Of a stretch of 64,000 nt of DNA, positions 1 through 10,041 are shown one piece after another; within the stretch, counting starts at the first letter, position 1, and the number at the start of each line of letters is the position of its first letter. The stretch lies in NCBI RefSeq assembly GCF_028688855.1, contig NZ_JAQTXI010000006.1, positions 62,001-126,000 on the forward strand, read 5' to 3'. The translations under genes were made by a program, and so were the position numbers. The notes below the pieces were generated by a model. It saw nothing but the letters and a program-made list of their open reading frames with translations. It was not told the DNA's origin and made no database searches. Source of the DNA: Neomegalonema sp. (GTDB lineage: Bacteria; Pseudomonadota; Alphaproteobacteria; Rhodobacterales; Rhodobacteraceae).

Positions 1-53
1 CTCTCGGGACGCGAAGGCTTCGTCGGAAGGCCCCGCAAATTGCGCGCGGCTTT

Positions 54-84
54 CTTGCGGCGTCGCGCGGACCTTCTTATATAG
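54..84 (+). promoter_or_regulatory. RpoH (sigma-32) type heat-shock promoter of dnaK
   Basis: CTTG at 54-57 and CTTATATAG at 76-84 are separated by 18 bases. This fits the alphaproteobacterial heat-shock sigma consensus (CTTG, 17-18 bases, CYTATNT). It lies about 120 bases before dnaK, implying a long leader. No CIRCE-type inverted repeat was seen, so control is probably positive, through RpoH. Confidence 0.65.
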
Positions 85-202
85 CCGCTGAAGCCGCTCC
101 GGTCGGGAAGCCGACGGGGAGCTTCGACTCCGCCGAAACCATCTTCAGGGAAGCGGGCGAAAGGCGGAACGCTTTCGCCCACGACGCCATACGAGGAAAG
201 AC

Positions 203-2074
<1,872 letters not shown>

Positions 2075-2110
2075 GCCGCGTGATCGGCGCCCGCCGCGAG
2101 TCCGCGCGTC

Positions 2111-2141
2111 GCGCTCCGGAGGTCTTCCGCCTCCGGGGCGC
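2111..2141 (+). other. Stem-loop in the dnaK-dnaJ spacer
   Basis: GCGCTCCGGAGG and CCTCCGGGGCGC pair over 12 positions (one G-U) around a 7-base loop, between the dnaK stop and the dnaJ start. There is no T-run, so it is more likely an mRNA processing or partial attenuation element that sets the DnaK:DnaJ ratio than a full terminator. The role is inferred. Confidence 0.5.
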
Positions 2142-2182
2142 GGCGTCGCGCCGCCCCCCGTCAGCCGCCGCGCCATGGGACC

Positions 2183-3325
2183 ATGATGGCCAAACGTGAT
2201 TTCTACGACGTGCTCGGCGTCAGCCGCGACGCTTCGGATGAGGACATCAAGCGCGCTTTCCGTCAGCGCGCCAAGGAGTTCCATCCCGACGCCAACCGCG
2301 ACGACCCCGAAGCCGAACGCCGCTTCAAGGAAGCCGGAGAGGCCTATGACGCCCTGAAGGATCCCCAGAAGCGCGCCGTCTACGACCGCTACGGCCATGA
2401 GGGCATGCAGGCGGGCATGGGCGGCGGAGGAGGAGGCTTCGGCGGATTCGGCGCCAGCGACTTCGCCTCCGCCTTCTCCGACGTCTTCGACGATCTCTTC
2501 GGCGACAACCGTCGCGGCGGCATGGGCGGCTTCGGCCGCGCCCGGGGCGGCGATCAGACCGCCAAGCTCAGCCTGACCCTCGAAGAGGCCTACGCCGGGG
2601 TGACGAAGGAGATGCGGGTGGCCACTCTGGCCCTCTGCGACCTCTGCCACGGCACGGGCGGAGAAGGCGGCTCCTCGCCCGTGACCTGCGGCACCTGCAA
2701 GGGGTCGGGGCGGGTGCGGGCCCAGCAGGGCTTCTTCACCATCGAACGCCCCTGTCCCACCTGCGGCGGACGCGGCCAGACGATCAAGACCCCCTGCCAC
2801 GGCTGCGGCGGACAGGGCCGTCTGCGCAAGGAGCGGACCATCTCCGTCCAGGTGCCGAGGGGCGTCGAGGACGGCAACCGCATCCGTCTCGGCGGAGAAG
2901 GCGATTCCGGCGGGCCTCAGGGAACGCCGGGCGATCTCTACATCTTCATCGCCATCGAGAAGCATCCGATCTTCCAGCGCGACGGCATGGACCTCTATTG
3001 CAAGGTGCCGATCTCGATGGTGGACGCCTCCCTCGGGGCCGAAGTCGAGGCGCCGACCATCGACGGCGCCATGGCGCGGGTCTCGATTCCGGCGGGCGCC
3101 CAGAACGACCGGCGCTTCCGGCTGCGCGGCAAGGGCATGCCCACGCTGCGCGGCGAGCGGGTGGGGGACATGTACATCGAGCTCGAAGTGGAGACTCCGG
3201 TCAATCTCTCCGCGCGTCAGCGGGAGCTGCTGGAGGAGTTCCGCCGCGAAGGTCGGGATGGACGCAACAGCCCCTCGGCCGAGGGCTTCCTGAACCGCAT
3301 CCGGGAGCTCTGGAGGAAGAAGTAG
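2183..3325 (+). CDS. dnaJ: Co-chaperone DnaJ (Hsp40)
   Basis: Stimulates the DnaK ATPase and delivers unfolded substrates. The 380-residue type I DnaJ has a J domain at residues 1-70 with the HPD triad, then a Gly/Phe-rich linker (about 75-125). The zinc domain has all four repeats: CDLCHGTG, CGTCKGSG, CPTCGGRG and CHGCGGQG. A C-terminal substrate-binding region follows. Two adjacent ATG codons (2183 and 2186) could start translation; the second would give the more common MAKRDFY N-terminus. Downstream of and presumably cotranscribed with dnaK. Confidence 0.99.
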   Translation: MMAKRDFYDVLGVSRDASDEDIKRAFRQRAKEFHPDANRDDPEAERRFKEAGEAYDALKDPQKRAVYDRYGHEGMQAGMGGGGGGFGGFGASDFASAFSDVFDDLFGDNRRGGMGGFGRARGGDQTAKLSLTLEEAYAGVTKEMRVATLALCDLCHGTGGEGGSSPVTCGTCKGSGRVRAQQGFFTIERPCPTCGGRGQTIKTPCHGCGGQGRLRKERTISVQVPRGVEDGNRIRLGGEGDSGGPQGTPGDLYIFIAIEKHPIFQRDGMDLYCKVPISMVDASLGAEVEAPTIDGAMARVSIPAGAQNDRRFRLRGKGMPTLRGERVGDMYIELEVETPVNLSARQRELLEEFRREGRDGRNSPSAEGFLNRIRELWRKK

Positions 3326-3345
3326 CCGGAGCCCCCTCCCGAGAA

Positions 3346-3409
3346 TCCGGAAGACTTTCCGGAGAAATCGCGCGACCATGCGTCCGGTCCGGGCCTCGTC
3401 CGGACCGGA
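3346..3409 (+). terminator. Tandem hairpins after dnaJ
   Basis: There are two perfect inverted repeats. TCCGGAA/TTCCGGA at 3346-3363 has a 4-base loop. TCCGGTCCGG/CCGGACCGGA at 3383-3409 has a 7-base loop. They sit just past the dnaJ stop and before the next gene, which suits an end to the heat-shock transcript. Neither has a T-run. Confidence 0.45.
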
Positions 3410-3436
3410 AAGGCGCTTCAGGGAGGGCCGGCGGCC

Positions 3437-3952
3437 TTGCAGATGGATTTCGGAGCGGTCTTGCGCGCTGCGGCTTTCTGCGCTCTGGCCGCGGGCTCCT
3501 TCGGGACGGCGGCGGCCCAGGCGCCCGAGCCTCCCGTCTCGCGGCCCGCGCCGCCGAGTCTGAAGGTTCCGCCGGGCCTGACCGAGGCCGAACGCGACGC
3601 GGTGTTGTCCTCCGGACCCTGGCGCAGGCTGGGCGAGGAGGAGATCCGCGAGGCCCTGCGCGGCAAGACCCTGCATTATCTGCTCTTCGGGCGTCCGCGC
3701 GGCGAGGAGCATCATTTCGAGGACGGACGCGTCGTCTGGCGCATGGAGGACGGCCTCTGTCTGGCGGGCGTCTGGGTGGCCAGAAACGAGACGCTCTGTT
3801 ATTTCTACGGTTTCGGGCGCACCGGCTGCTGGACCATGATCGAGGGTCCGCAGGGCTACCGCCACCGGCCCCTCGAGGGCGAGGCGGCGGACGTGGTGGT
3901 GCGCCGCGTCAGCGAGGAGCCTGTCACATGCGCGCCCGTTCCCACCTCCTGA
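3437..3952 (+). CDS. Secreted hypothetical protein, paralogue of the next gene
   Basis: No confident family. The 171-residue product has a Sec signal peptide (hydrophobic stretch about residues 8-25, ending SFGTAAAQA). The mature protein contains GRVVWRMEDGLC, then LCYFYG and GCW. The same spacing of Trp, Cys and Tyr (GRxVxWRxxDGxC, then LCxxY, then CW) recurs in the overlapping downstream gene, so the two are diverged tandem duplicates. The pattern recalls small periplasmic domains such as DUF995, which I cannot confirm. The 3' end overlaps the next gene by 25 bases. Confidence 0.7.
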   Translation: MQMDFGAVLRAAAFCALAAGSFGTAAAQAPEPPVSRPAPPSLKVPPGLTEAERDAVLSSGPWRRLGEEEIREALRGKTLHYLLFGRPRGEEHHFEDGRVVWRMEDGLCLAGVWVARNETLCYFYGFGRTGCWTMIEGPQGYRHRPLEGEAADVVVRRVSEEPVTCAPVPTS

Positions 3953-4443
3953 AGCCGATCTTCGCGGCCTGCCTTCTGGCCGTCGGCTCCTCCGCCTTCG
4001 CGCAGGACGAGGATCCGCGCGTCGAGGAGGCCCTCCCCGGAGAGCTCGTCGAGGCGCCGCCCATGCCCTCGCCGGAGGAGGCCCTGTCCCGGGCCGAGCT
4101 CATGGCGCGGGCTTCGGGCAAGGTGGTCGTCTACGAGGACGCCATGGGCCTGCCCTACGGCGAGGAGTATTTCGATCCCAACGGACGCGAAGTCACCTGG
4201 CGCTATCTGGACGGCGGCTGTCAGACGGCCTCCTGGACGGCGCAGGGCTCGCTGTTCTGCTTCGCCTACGACGAGCCGAGCTGCTGGCGCGTGCGCGCCG
4301 GAGACGATCCTCAGGGCGAATGGACCGCCCATCTGGTGACGGGCGCTTCGGACGGCTATACGGAGCAATGGGTGCGGATGGTCCGCTTCGAGGACCGGCG
4401 CCTGCAATGCGAGCCCGATTTCGTGGCCATGCTCCGGCCCTGA
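3928..4443 (+). CDS. Secreted hypothetical protein, tandem paralogue
   Basis: The 171-residue product has a signal peptide (about residues 1-24, cleavage after SSAFAQ). The open frame continues much further upstream, but ATG 3928 is the only start that gives a signal peptide, and it overlaps the preceding gene. The mature part carries GREVTWRYLDGGC, LFCFAYD and SCW, matching the Cys/Trp framework of the neighbour. The function is unknown. The shared Cys positions suggest a disulfide-stabilised periplasmic fold, and both genes are probably translated from one message. Confidence 0.7.
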   Translation: MRARSHLLKPIFAACLLAVGSSAFAQDEDPRVEEALPGELVEAPPMPSPEEALSRAELMARASGKVVVYEDAMGLPYGEEYFDPNGREVTWRYLDGGCQTASWTAQGSLFCFAYDEPSCWRVRAGDDPQGEWTAHLVTGASDGYTEQWVRMVRFEDRRLQCEPDFVAMLRP

Positions 4444-4606
4444 CCCCCTGACCCCTGATCCTGACCGACCCTCCGGCTCCGCAATCCATGCGAGAGGATC
4501 GCGCAGGATTTCACCCGGGATTCAGACGCTCTTAAGCCGCCTCGCCTAAGCCTTCCTGCGACGGGCCCTGCGCCCTCCTGATCACGGGACTGGAAAGGCT
4601 TCTCCC

Positions 4607-4885
4607 ATGCGGCTTCCTCTTCTCGCCTTCGTCCTCGCGGCCTGTCTTCCGGGCGCGGGGTCTTCCGTCGCCGCGGCCCAGAGCCTGTCCTTCCGGGTGA
4701 CCGCGCATGTGCCGCTCGCCTGCCGCATCGACGCGAACGGAGAGACGCGCTGCAACACGCCCTCCGCGCCGGGCGAGGGGAGCGAGGCGGCCCGACGCTT
4801 CGGCGCCTCCTCCGCGACGCTGGTCGCCATGCCTCTGCGGGTGGATCCTCAGGGCTGGGTGGTGCGCTCCTTCGTGGCCTTCTGA
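4607..4885 (+). CDS. Small secreted hypothetical protein
   Basis: A 92-residue protein with an N-terminal signal peptide (MRLPLLAFVLAACLPG onward, cleavage near VAAAQ). The mature chain of about 65 residues has two cysteines (LACRI and TRCNT), which may form a disulfide. No known domain is recognised. It is preceded by about 160 bases of non-coding DNA and ends just before the convergent GST gene. Confidence 0.55.
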   Translation: MRLPLLAFVLAACLPGAGSSVAAAQSLSFRVTAHVPLACRIDANGETRCNTPSAPGEGSEAARRFGASSATLVAMPLRVDPQGWVVRSFVAF

Positions 4886-4895
4886 GCCTTCGGGA

Positions 4896-5504
4896 TCACT
4901 CCTTCGGGAAGGTGGCCTGCATGGAGGGGCGCTGCGAGAAGCCTTCGAACCAGGCCTTGAGCCGGGGGCGGCTCTCCAGACCGGGCGAGACGGGCTTGCG
5001 CAGCTCCATCCAGCCGAGCGCCGAAGCCGTCGCGAGATGCCCGATGTCCAGCGGCCCGTTGAGATGGGCGATCCAGCGCGCCTCCAGCCGGTCGAGCGCG
5101 GCCTGGAGCTTGGTCGTCTGGGCGGCGATCCAGCCCGGCGAGCGCTCGGATTCGGGGCGCATGGTCTCGTAGCGGATGAGGATTCCCGCGTCGAGCAGCC
5201 CGTCCGCCAGAGATTGCAGCGTCAGGGCCCTCCAGCGGGCTTCTCCTGCGGGGAAGAAGGTCGGGCCTTCGTGGCGCGAATCGAGATATTCGCAGATCAC
5301 CCGGCTGTCGTAGAGCGCCGGGCCTTCCTCCGGCACGAGGCAGGGCACCTTCCCGAGCGGATTATAGGCCGCCGTTTCGGCGTTGCGGTCCCAGGGGGTG
5401 CCGCGCCCGTCGATCAGTTCGAGCCCTTCGGCGAGGCCCGCCTCATGGGCCAGCAGCATGACCTTGCGCACATAGGGCGAAGTCGGAGACCAGTAGAGCT
5501 TCAT
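4896..5504 (-). CDS. Glutathione S-transferase family protein
   Basis: Cytosolic GST-fold protein of 202 residues. The thioredoxin-like N-terminal domain begins KLYWSPTSPYVRKV, with Ser/Tyr in the position used to activate glutathione. NPLGKVPCLV carries the cis-Pro, and YDSRVICEYLD is the glutathione gamma-glutamyl-binding segment. A helical C-terminal domain follows. The substrate is unknown. The start overlaps the stop of the small gene upstream (ATGA), indicating translational coupling. Confidence 0.88.
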   Translation of the reverse strand: MKLYWSPTSPYVRKVMLLAHEAGLAEGLELIDGRGTPWDRNAETAAYNPLGKVPCLVPEEGPALYDSRVICEYLDSRHEGPTFFPAGEARWRALTLQSLADGLLDAGILIRYETMRPESERSPGWIAAQTTKLQAALDRLEARWIAHLNGPLDIGHLATASALGWMELRKPVSPGLESRPRLKAWFEGFSQRPSMQATFPKE

Positions 5505-5689
5505 GACGCGTCCTTCGGGGGCGGCGCGCGATGCGGCGGCGGACGCCGACGCGCGGGTCTGACGGATTCGGGAGCGGGTTCGGGCTTCGCCTTCGCCTCC
5601 TCGCGGGGGGCGAAGCCCTTCACGGCGCGGCGGACGAGGGCGGCGGCGGCGGCGGCCTGAGCGGCGCGCGTCAGGAGAAGGCGGAGCAT
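5501..5689 (-). CDS. Small hypothetical protein, Ala/Pro/Arg-rich
   Basis: A 62-residue protein starting MLRLLLTRAAQ. It has a short hydrophobic/alanine N-terminus followed by a Lys/Pro/Arg-rich, probably disordered tail. The frame stays open 33 codons further upstream, but the ATG at 5689 is more plausible. Its stop overlaps the GST start by four bases, the main reason to believe it is translated. No family recognised. Confidence 0.4.
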   Translation of the reverse strand: MLRLLLTRAAQAAAAAALVRRAVKGFAPREEAKAKPEPAPESVRPARRRPPPHRAPPPKDAS

Positions 5690-5810
5690 CTGGGTCTCTC
5701 CCGGCAGGCCGCCCGCGAGGGACGGCGGAAAGGACGGAGCGCGCCCCGTCCGGATCCGGAATCTGGGGAGAGCCGGAGCCGAGGTCAATCCCGCTCCCGC
5801 AAGGAGGACT

Positions 5811-6263
5811 TCAGCGGTCTGGGCTCCAGCGGTCGCGGGCGCGGGCGTCGGCCTCGCGGGCCTCGATCCAGCGGGCGCCCTGGGGGCCTTCCTCGCGCTT
5901 CCAGAAGGGGGCGTCGGTCTTGAGGCGGTCCATCAGGAAGGCGGCGGACTCGAAGGCGTCCCGGCGATGGGGCGAGGCCGTCGCCACCATCACGATGCGT
6001 TCGCCGGGCGTCAGCCTGCCGTGGCGATGGACGATCCGGCAGCCCTCCAGAGCCCAGCGGCGCCGGGCCTCGGCCTCGAGAGCCTCCAGCGCCCTTTCGG
6101 CCATGCCCGGATAATGCTCCAGGGTCAGGGCGGCCACCGACCCCTTCTCGCCGCGCACATGGCCGAGGAAGCTGACCACCGCTCCTGCGGCGCCCGCCTC
6201 GGCGGCCAGGGCTTCGAGTTCGGCGGCGGGGTCGAAATCCTCGGCCTGAACCCGGACGGCCAT
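5811..6263 (-). CDS. moaE: Molybdopterin synthase catalytic subunit MoaE
   Basis: Transfers sulfur from MoaD thiocarboxylate to cyclic pyranopterin monophosphate to make molybdopterin. The 150-residue length is typical. Diagnostic segments are VVSFLGHVRG near the start, LTLEHYPGMAE, VHRHGRLTPGE, VMVATASPHR and the catalytic-lysine region LKTDAPFWKRE. It lies two bases after the NYN gene, so the pair is probably cotranscribed. No moaD is adjacent. Confidence 0.93.
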   Translation of the reverse strand: MAVRVQAEDFDPAAELEALAAEAGAAGAVVSFLGHVRGEKGSVAALTLEHYPGMAERALEALEAEARRRWALEGCRIVHRHGRLTPGERIVMVATASPHRRDAFESAAFLMDRLKTDAPFWKREEGPQGARWIEAREADARARDRWSPDR

Positions 6264-6265
6264 GC

Positions 6266-6904
6266 TCAGTCCTCCGCGGCGGCGTCGTCGCCCGAGGGCT
6301 CGGCGGCTTCGGGGGCGGCGCCCTGGTTCTGCGGCGGCGCGGCGCGGGGTCCGCGCGGCGGACGGGGCTCGCCGACGCGCGTCGGACGGCCGATCACGCC
6401 CTGAAGGTCGCTCAGGTCGATGAAGCTGTCGGCCTGGCGGCGCAGGTCGTCGGAGATCATCGGCGGCGTCGAGGCGATGGTGGAGACCACGCTCACGCGC
6501 TTGCCCATCCGCTGGAGCGCCTCGACCAGGCGGCGGAAGTCGCCGTCTCCGGAGAAGATCACGATGTGGTCGATGTTGGGCGCGAGCTCCATGGCGTCCA
6601 CGGCCAGCTCGATGTCCATGTTGCCCTTGATCTTCCGGCGTCCGCCCGCGTCGGTGTACTCCTTGGTCGGCTTGGTGACCATGGTGTAGCCGTTGTAGTC
6701 GAGCCAGTCGACCAGGGGACGGATGGGAGAATAATCGTCGTTCTCGATCAGGGCGGTGTAGTAGAAGGCCCGGACCAGCTTGCCGCGCGCGGCGAACTCG
6801 CTGAGCAACTTCTTGTAATCGATGTCGAAACCGAGCGCACGGGCGGCGGCGTAGAGATTCGAGCCGTCGATGAAGAGCGCGAGTCTGTCGTCGCGATAAA
6901 ACAT
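6266..6904 (-). CDS. NYN domain protein (LabA/DUF88 family)
   Basis: Predicted PIN-like metal-dependent RNase of 212 residues. Acidic residues expected at the active site are visible in LFIDGSNLY near the N-terminus, KGNMDIELAVDAM, and FSGDGDFRRLVEAL, followed by GKRVSVVS. The C-terminal 40 residues are Ala/Pro/Gly-rich and probably disordered. It is divergent from folK across a gap of about 110 bases that should hold both promoters. The RNA target is unknown. Confidence 0.9.
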   Translation of the reverse strand: MFYRDDRLALFIDGSNLYAAARALGFDIDYKKLLSEFAARGKLVRAFYYTALIENDDYSPIRPLVDWLDYNGYTMVTKPTKEYTDAGGRRKIKGNMDIELAVDAMELAPNIDHIVIFSGDGDFRRLVEALQRMGKRVSVVSTIASTPPMISDDLRRQADSFIDLSDLQGVIGRPTRVGEPRPPRGPRAAPPQNQGAAPEAAEPSGDDAAAED

Positions 6905-7013
6905 CTGTATGCCTCTATGGTTTTGGAAGTATGAAAGAGCGGATCGGACTCAATGAGGCGTCCGACTCCACGGGAGCAGGGCGCAAGATAATCCGGCGCG
7001 CGGGAGAATCAAT

Positions 7014-7577
7014 GTGAATGACGCGCGAGACCGCGATCCCCTCCATCAGGATCAATCGATCCTTCTGGGCCTCGGCGCGAATCTGGACGGCCTTTTCGGA
7101 CCGCCCGTCGCGACGCTGGAGACGGCGCTGAAGCGGCTGGAGGCGGAGGGAATCCGCGTGGCGGCGCGCTCGCGCTGGCGGCGCACGCCGCCCTGGCCTC
7201 CGGGCTCGGACCAGCCCGACTACGTCAACGGCGCCGCCCTGCTGGAGACCGATCTCGAGCCTGAAGCCCTGCTGACGATCCTGCTGAAGGTGGAGGCCGA
7301 GATGGGCCGCACCCGCGAGGCCGTCTGGGCGCCGCGGGTCTGCGACCTCGACCTGCTGACCTGCGGCCAGATCCTGCGCCCGGACGCGGAGGAATGGCTC
7401 CGTCTGTCCGAGGCGGTTCATCCGCCTCTGGATCAGCCTTTCCTCGTGCTGCCGCATCCGCGCCTGCATCTGCGCTTCTTCGCGCTGGAGCCTGCGGCGG
7501 AGCTGGCGCCGCACTGGCGTCATCCGGTCTTCGGGCGGGATCTGGTCGAGATGGCCGGGCGTCTGGGCGGCGGCTGA
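7014..7577 (+). CDS. folK: 2-amino-4-hydroxy-6-hydroxymethyldihydropteridine pyrophosphokinase
   Basis: Folate biosynthesis: transfers pyrophosphate from ATP to 6-hydroxymethyl-dihydropterin. The 187-residue protein has LLGLGANLDG near the N-terminus, ETDLEPEALL, the active-site block EMGRTREAVWAPRVCDLDLL, and the C-terminal LPHPRLHLRFFALEP. The start is a GTG at 7014; no in-frame ATG precedes the conserved core. An N-terminal extension of about 15 residues precedes the first beta strand. Confidence 0.94.
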   Translation: MNDARDRDPLHQDQSILLGLGANLDGLFGPPVATLETALKRLEAEGIRVAARSRWRRTPPWPPGSDQPDYVNGAALLETDLEPEALLTILLKVEAEMGRTREAVWAPRVCDLDLLTCGQILRPDAEEWLRLSEAVHPPLDQPFLVLPHPRLHLRFFALEPAAELAPHWRHPVFGRDLVEMAGRLGGG

Positions 7578-7596
7578 CGGGCCTCCGCCCTGCGGA

Positions 7597-8274
7597 TCAG
7601 CGGCCCTGGGGCGCGGAGAAGGCGAGACGCGCCTCCAGAAGCTGGGCGGCGGCGGTCAGGCCTTCGGGGTCGATGCCGTGGCCGAGGCCGGGGCGGGCGA
7701 GGGTCATGACCTCCACGCCCGCGGCTTCGAGCGCCGCGCGGGCCTCGCCCATGGCGGCGAAGGGCACCACCGGATCCTCTTCGCCATGGGCCAGCAGCAC
7801 CGGAGGCCGCGAGCGGATCTGGGGAACCAGCATCTCCGGATTGACGATGCGTCCCGAGAATCCCACGATGGCCGCCAGAGGATTGGTCCGGCGCAGGCCC
7901 ACTTCGAGGCTCATCATGGTGCCCTGGCTGAAGCCCACCAGAGCCACGCGGGCGTCGGGCAGGCCGTAGAGCTCGCGCTCGGCGTCGAGGAAGCCGTCCA
8001 GCGCCGCCCCCGCCGCAAGGAAGCCCTGCTCCATGGCCGCCTGAGAGGAGCCGTCCATCCAGGGGATGGGGAACCACTGGAAGCCGAAAGGCGAGGCGCG
8101 GCAGCGTTGCGGCGCGTCGGGCGCCACGAAGGCGGCCTCGGGCAGGATCGCCCCCAGAGGCCGCGACAATCCGATGAGGTCCTCGCCGTTCGCCCCGTAG
8201 CCATGCACGAAGATCACGAGGCTTTTCGCGCGCCCCGGCGCGGCGCCCGCGCGCGGACCATCCAGACGGCTCAT
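7597..8274 (-). CDS. Alpha/beta hydrolase, phospholipase/carboxylesterase family
   Basis: A 225-residue serine hydrolase of the YpfH/carboxylesterase family. The oxyanion region is VIFVHGYGANGEDL, the nucleophile elbow GFSQG, the acid lies in LLAHGEEDPVVP, and the catalytic His in LGHGID. There is no signal peptide, so it acts in the cytosol. The physiological ester is unknown. Convergent with folK. Confidence 0.9.
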   Translation of the reverse strand: MSRLDGPRAGAAPGRAKSLVIFVHGYGANGEDLIGLSRPLGAILPEAAFVAPDAPQRCRASPFGFQWFPIPWMDGSSQAAMEQGFLAAGAALDGFLDAERELYGLPDARVALVGFSQGTMMSLEVGLRRTNPLAAIVGFSGRIVNPEMLVPQIRSRPPVLLAHGEEDPVVPFAAMGEARAALEAAGVEVMTLARPGLGHGIDPEGLTAAAQLLEARLAFSAPQGR

Positions 8275-8425
8275 GGAGCAGACTCCTCGGGATCTCGGCG
8301 CCGGGCCGCAGCGCGGCGCGCCTGAAGGGACAGGAGGGCGGCTTTCCGCCTCCGCATGACGGAAAGGTAAGGCGCGTCCCGATTCGACGCAAGCGCCCCC
8401 GCAAGCCGGCCCGCCCGGCCCGCCC

Positions 8426-9199
8426 TCAGCGGAAGAGGTGGCTGCGGATGCGCGCTTCGAGATCGGGCCAGGCCTCGGGGGCGTGATGGGCCTCCTCGGA
8501 GCGTCCGGCGGCCTCGCGCACCCAGGGGTCGGCGGCGAAATGCAGCAGATGCACGTCGGGCGCCGCGCGGGCCGCCGAAGCGATCTGACGCGGAGTGTCG
8601 TCGGCGAAGGTGACGGGGGCGCGGATCAGGTCGCTGAGGTATTTCAGCGCCGGACCCTTGGGGCCGATGTTGGCCACCACCGGAACCGGCATCCCCAGAT
8701 CCGCGAGGTTGAAGATCCGGTCCTCGCGGGCCGAGACCGGGCAATTGGTCAGCACGATCACCTGGGCGCCGTCCTGCGCCAGCCGCGCGAGGGCCTCGGC
8801 GGCGCCGGGAAAGGCGCTCTGGCGGCGGGTCTCGGTGGTGAAGAACTGCTCCACCAGAGGATCCGAGATCTCCGTCTCGACGCGGCCTTCGGGATCCTTG
8901 ATCCGGGTGACGGTATGGCGATAGCCCGGCGCGAAGCTCAGGCGATAGCCGCGTTCGCCCAGATAGCGGTCGAAATGGGCGGCGAAGTCCAGCAGCACGT
9001 CGTCGGCGTCGAAGACCGCCAGAGGGCGGCCCTTCTCCAGCTCCAGCTCGAAGAGCTGCGGCCACACGAGGTCATGCACCGGATAGCCGCGCAGCGAGAG
9101 CGGCTTCTCCCTGCGCCCGCCCTTCGGCGCGGCTCCGCCCGTCAGTCCGGCGAGAATCCGGGCGCCCCATCCGGGCCTGTCGTTGATCCGTCCGCTCAT
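8426..9199 (-). CDS. HAD-like phosphatase family protein
   Basis: A 257-residue protein with haloacid dehalogenase motif I as [11 protein letters not shown], where the two catalytic aspartates would be in DAD. Motif II is VIVLTNCP and motif IV the acidic FADDTPRQI. An N-terminal extension of about 60 basic residues is unusual. It lies 10 bases after DUF3572 and is probably cotranscribed with it. The substrate cannot be predicted. Confidence 0.8.
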   Translation of the reverse strand: MSGRINDRPGWGARILAGLTGGAAPKGGRREKPLSLRGYPVHDLVWPQLFELELEKGRPLAVFDADDVLLDFAAHFDRYLGERGYRLSFAPGYRHTVTRIKDPEGRVETEISDPLVEQFFTTETRRQSAFPGAAEALARLAQDGAQVIVLTNCPVSAREDRIFNLADLGMPVPVVANIGPKGPALKYLSDLIRAPVTFADDTPRQIASAARAAPDVHLLHFAADPWVREAAGRSEEAHHAPEAWPDLEARIRSHLFR

Positions 9200-9209
9200 G
9201 CCTGCGTCC

Positions 9210-9509
9210 TCACGCCCAGTCCCGGGTCAGGTCTCCGGAGAAGCCCGGAAGGGCCGCCCGCGCCGCCATGGGCTCCTCCGGCGCGAGCCGGGCCTCGGCG
9301 CAGAAGGCCAGCAAGGCGGATTCATCCGCCAGAAGCCAGTCGAGCAGCCCCCCCAGAGCCGCCGGATCGCGGGCCGCCGCGCCGAGATCTCCGGGGGCGA
9401 GCCCCGAAAAGGCGAGGAATCCGTTCAGGCGTTCGGGCTCTGCGGCGGTCCAGGCGAGGGCGCGCAAGGCGACGGTCTCCGCTTCCTCGCGGTTCGGGCG
9501 GGATTTCAT
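9210..9509 (-). CDS. DUF3572 family protein
   Basis: A 99-residue protein starting [20 protein letters not shown], the typical opening of DUF3572. [12 protein letters not shown] follows, with a C-terminal helix bundle rich in Ala/Leu. In many alphaproteobacteria this gene is divergent from divK, exactly as here. The function is unknown. The open frame runs 200 codons upstream through divK antisense; the ATG at 9509 is the family start. Confidence 0.88.
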   Translation of the reverse strand: MKSRPNREEAETVALRALAWTAAEPERLNGFLAFSGLAPGDLGAAARDPAALGGLLDWLLADESALLAFCAEARLAPEEPMAARAALPGFSGDLTRDWA

Positions 9510-9608
9510 GATCGTCCTACAGAATTCCTTAACTTCCCTCGCGCCAATCTGGTCGTCGAAACGCGGGGCGTCAACAGGCCCGGCCTCATCCTTGCGGAGC
9601 GGAGCCTC

Positions 9609-9974
9609 ATGTCCAAGACCATCCTCATCGTGGAGGATAACGAGCTGAACATGAAGCTCTTTCATGACCTCCTCGTGGCGCAGGGCTATCAGGTGCTCCA
9701 GAGCTACGACGGCATGGAGGCCATGGAGCTCGCCCGGCGCCATGTTCCCGACCTGATTCTGATGGATATCCAGCTTCCGCACGTCTCCGGACTGGAGGCG
9801 ACCAAATGGATCAAGGAGGACGACGACCTGCGCCATATTCCCGTCATCGCCATCACGGCCTTCGCCATGAAGGGCGACGAGGAGAAGATCCGCGACGGAG
9901 GCTGCGAGGATTACATCGCCAAGCCGATTTCGGTCGTCAATTTCCTGAACACCGTCAAGAAATACGTGGAATAA
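9609..9974 (+). CDS. divK: Single-domain response regulator DivK
   Basis: Stand-alone receiver controlling the cell-cycle/polarity phosphorelay of alphaproteobacteria. The 121-residue protein has the acidic pair in IVEDNELN, phospho-acceptor Asp53 in LILMDIQLP, Thr83 in AITAFAM and Lys105 in IAKPIS. No output domain. The start ATG 9609 follows GGAG. It is followed after about 65 bases by pleD, the conserved alphaproteobacterial gene pair. Confidence 0.97.
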   Translation: MSKTILIVEDNELNMKLFHDLLVAQGYQVLQSYDGMEAMELARRHVPDLILMDIQLPHVSGLEATKWIKEDDDLRHIPVIAITAFAMKGDEEKIRDGGCEDYIAKPISVVNFLNTVKKYVE

Positions 9975-10041
9975 GCGCAGGGGCTCCCGTGGATCCGGGC
10001 GCGGATCCGGGACGGCGTTCGAGAAGGCAGGGGAGGTGGAG

